From the NCBI RefSeq assembly GCF_022829445.1, contig NZ_JAKSXY010000084.1, positions 101,310 to 165,309 of the forward strand: a stretch of 64,000 nucleotides of DNA, read 5' to 3'. This DNA is from Methylobacterium sp. J-068 (GTDB taxonomy: Bacteria > Pseudomonadota > Alphaproteobacteria > Rhizobiales > Beijerinckiaceae). Of this stretch, positions 61,765 through 64,000 are shown piece by piece; within the stretch, counting starts at the first letter, position 1, and each line of letters begins with the position of its first letter. The position numbers were made by a program, and so were the translations under genes. Under the pieces are notes generated by a model, which was not told the origin of the DNA, did no database searches, and worked only from the letters and a program-made list of their open reading frames with translations.

Positions 61765-63135
61765 TCACGGGGCGCCGACGATCTCTGCCAGGCGAAGATA
61801 ACCCTCGCCGATCGAAGTTGCTTCTTCCTTACCCTGACCCAGAAAAGCCTCCATTTCGGGCATCAGGGCCACTGCCTCGTCCACTTCCGGCGACGCGCCG
61901 GCCCGGTAGGCGCCGAGCCGGATCAGTTCCTCCATGTCCGCGTAGGTGGAGAGCAGGCGCCGCGCCCGCCGCACGGTGGGCAGGTGGGCCGGGTCGCAGG
62001 CGCGCGGCATGGTGCGCGAGACCGAGCGCAGCACGTTGATCGCCGGGTAGCGCCCGCGCTCGGCGATGCCGCGCTCCATCACGATGTGCCCGTCGAGGAT
62101 GCCCCGCACCGCGTCGGCCACGGGCTCGTTGTGGTCGTCGCCCTCGACGAGCACGGTGAACAGCCCCGAGATCGCCCCCTGCCCCGTTCCGGGCCCGGCG
62201 CGCTCGAGGAGGCGCGGCAATTCGCTGAACACGGTCGGGGTGTAGCCCTTGGCCGTGGGTGGCTCGCCGGCGGCCAGGCCGATGTCGCGCTGGGCCATGG
62301 CGAAGCGCGTGATCGAATCGATCATGCACAGCACCTGCGCGCCCTGGTCGCGAAAATATTCGGCCATGGCCAGGGTGACGTAGGCGGCGTTGCGGCGCAT
62401 CAGGGCCGGCTCGTCGGAGGTGGCGACGATGACCACCGAGCGCGCGAGGCCGGCCGCGCCGAGATCGTCCTGGAGGAATTCCTGCACCTCGCGGCCGCGC
62501 TCGCCCACGAGACCGATCACGGCGACGTCGGCGGCGGTGTAGCGGGCCAGCATCGAGAGCAGCACGGACTTGCCGACGCCCGAGCCCGCGAAGATGCCCA
62601 TGCGCTGGCCGGCGCACATGGTCAGGAAGGTGTTGATGCAGCGCACCCCGAGGTCGAGGGGCGGCCCGACGCGGCGGCGCGCATGGGCCGGCGGCGGATC
62701 GGCGCGCAGGGGATAGATCACGGGACCGGCCGGAAGAGGCCCGAGGCCGTCGATGGGGCGGCCGAGGGCGTCGATGGTGCGTCCGAGCCAGGCGGCGGAG
62801 GGCCGGACCGCCCCGGCGGCCTCGTCGCGGACCATGGCGGGGCAGCCGCGCCGCACGCCCTCCAGGGAGCCGAAGGGCATCGCCAGCGCCCGGTCGCCCT
62901 GGAAGCCGATGATCTCGCAGGGTACGGCGCCGAGCCCGTTCTCGACCGCGATGTCGAGGCGGCCGCCGAGTCGCATGGCCGCCACGGGCCCCGCCACCTC
63001 GACGAGGAGGCCCCGGATCGCGACGACGCGCCCGTAGGTCTCCAGCACCTGCACGTCGGTGAGCGCCGCGCGCGCGCCAGCCAGGCGCAAGCGAGCGAGG
63101 CTAGGGTCGCTGTCGGTCATTCGCGGCTCTCTCAA
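61765..63135 (-). CDS. fliI: Flagellum-specific ATP synthase FliI
   Basis: 456 aa from TTG 63135, or 451 aa from ATG 63120; a strong AAGGAGGGAGG (63147-63157) suits 63135 better. Type III export ATPase: P-loop [14 protein letters not shown], Walker B-type region ([19 protein letters not shown]), ERGREVQEF and a C-terminal export domain. Drives unfolding and delivery of export substrates to the FlhA gate. A 12-codon out-of-frame ORF starts at 63139, nearer that ribosome site (see findings). Confidence 0.95.
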   Translation of the reverse strand: MREPRMTDSDPSLARLRLAGARAALTDVQVLETYGRVVAIRGLLVEVAGPVAAMRLGGRLDIAVENGLGAVPCEIIGFQGDRALAMPFGSLEGVRRGCPAMVRDEAAGAVRPSAAWLGRTIDALGRPIDGLGPLPAGPVIYPLRADPPPAHARRRVGPPLDLGVRCINTFLTMCAGQRMGIFAGSGVGKSVLLSMLARYTAADVAVIGLVGERGREVQEFLQDDLGAAGLARSVVIVATSDEPALMRRNAAYVTLAMAEYFRDQGAQVLCMIDSITRFAMAQRDIGLAAGEPPTAKGYTPTVFSELPRLLERAGPGTGQGAISGLFTVLVEGDDHNEPVADAVRGILDGHIVMERGIAERGRYPAINVLRSVSRTMPRACDPAHLPTVRRARRLLSTYADMEELIRLGAYRAGASPEVDEAVALMPEMEAFLGQGKEEATSIGEGYLRLAEIVGAP

Positions 63136-63541
63136 CCATTCGTTTACCTCCCTCCTTAACACTGCGTGCATCGGGCTTGTAGCAGGCCGCCGGCTCCGGC
63201 CGGGACATCACAAATCGCCGTGCGGTCCAAGACATTCCGATGTCGTGGCGCCACGGTGACAGCCTGCGATAAGCCCTGACGGGTCAGGTACTTAAGTGGA
63301 GTTTCGGCGGTTTCGCCCTCGATTCCGGGACGGTCTTACGAGAACAGACCGTCAACGGTTCGGAGCGTGGCCGGAAGTCGGGTCCAATTGCGTGCTTGCG
63401 TCCGTGAATCAGGTTTTGTTAACGATTAACGAATAGCGTTTCACGTCAATGACGAGGGAGCGTCCGCCACGGGCCGGTGGCGGACGAACGGCGGGGGCTT
63501 GCCCGTACGCTGCACACGGCCGGCTGGGCTGGGGACCGACG
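63136..63541. promoter_or_regulatory. Divergent fliI-ctrA regulatory region
   Basis: About 400 bp. GANTC (CcrM methylation) sites lie at 63321-63325 and 63406-63410. TTAACGATTAAC at 63419-63430 holds two CtrA half-sites close together, 112-123 bp before the ctrA start. In Caulobacter the ctrA promoters are controlled by CtrA itself and by GANTC methylation, so the same logic is likely here. No gene is seen. Confidence 0.55.

Positions 63542-64000
<459 letters not shown>

Overview
The window is high-GC alphaproteobacterial chromosome, most likely Methylobacterium/Methylorubrum or a close relative. The evidence is the start of ctrA, a MucR/Ros-family regulator, flagellar flhA/fliJ/fliI, Tad-type pilus genes, a PaaI thioesterase next to rplM-rpsI, and a homologue of formaldehyde-activating enzyme (Fae), a hallmark of methylotrophs. 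Genus assignment is inference; the families are read from the translations.

Layout. 1-12.8 kb is an exopolysaccharide region: the 3' part of a secreted RTX protein with a polysaccharide-deacetylase domain, a LuxR-type regulator, then an overlapping five-gene operon that matches the Pel synthase/export core (pelD, pelE, pelF, pelG and a PelA-like glycoside hydrolase), followed by a LegB-like nucleotide-sugar dehydratase and a MipA/OmpV outer-membrane protein. No pelB, pelC or PelD GGDEF domain is visible, so this is a variant Pel locus. 12.9-14.4 kb is a thioester-reductase-like SDR overlapping an SMR transporter gene. 14.8-21.0 kb is a complete HME-type RND efflux set (adaptor, pump, outer-membrane factor). 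21-28.7 kb is mixed housekeeping: a coiled-coil protein, a YciF-like ferritin-fold protein, a CorC/HlyC protein, an MFS exporter, a MucR regulator, about 1 kb without genes, argC and two small proteins. rpsI-rplM, a thioesterase and a CoA-binding protein follow.

30.85-33.5 kb is an AT-rich island carrying one gene, an OLD-family ATPase/TOPRIM nuclease, inserted between two convergent genes. It is the clearest foreign DNA in the window and a candidate single-gene defence system. 33.5-38.4 kb has an MFS symporter and two O-acetylhomoserine sulfhydrylase paralogues enclosing a small membrane protein and a receiver-only response regulator. 38.4-42.2 kb (minus strand) has a PAS-GGDEF-EAL protein, a TrmJ-type methyltransferase and the divergent Fae homologue. 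42.5-45.2 kb holds three TadE/TadG-type genes, then icd. 46.6-52.3 kb (minus strand) has a small basic protein, a LOV hybrid histidine kinase, glgX and a PAP2 phosphatase. 52.4-54.3 kb has a SHOCT protein and a spore-photoproduct-lyase-like radical SAM protein, then tRNA-Ser(GGA). 54.8-56.8 kb encodes KpsT- and KpsE-like capsule export parts. 56.9-63.1 kb is flagellar: flhA with a CtrA-type box, a degenerate L,D-transpeptidase, a YbhN/MprF-type flippase-like protein, fliJ and fliI. The window ends inside ctrA.

Themes. Surface polysaccharide (Pel-like, capsule export), sessile/motile switching (GGDEF-EAL, LOV kinase, flagella, Tad) and CtrA cell-cycle control dominate. Several enzymes keep the fold but lack a key residue: the Fae homologue, the L,D-transpeptidase, the MucR zinc site and the receiver domain of the LuxR protein.
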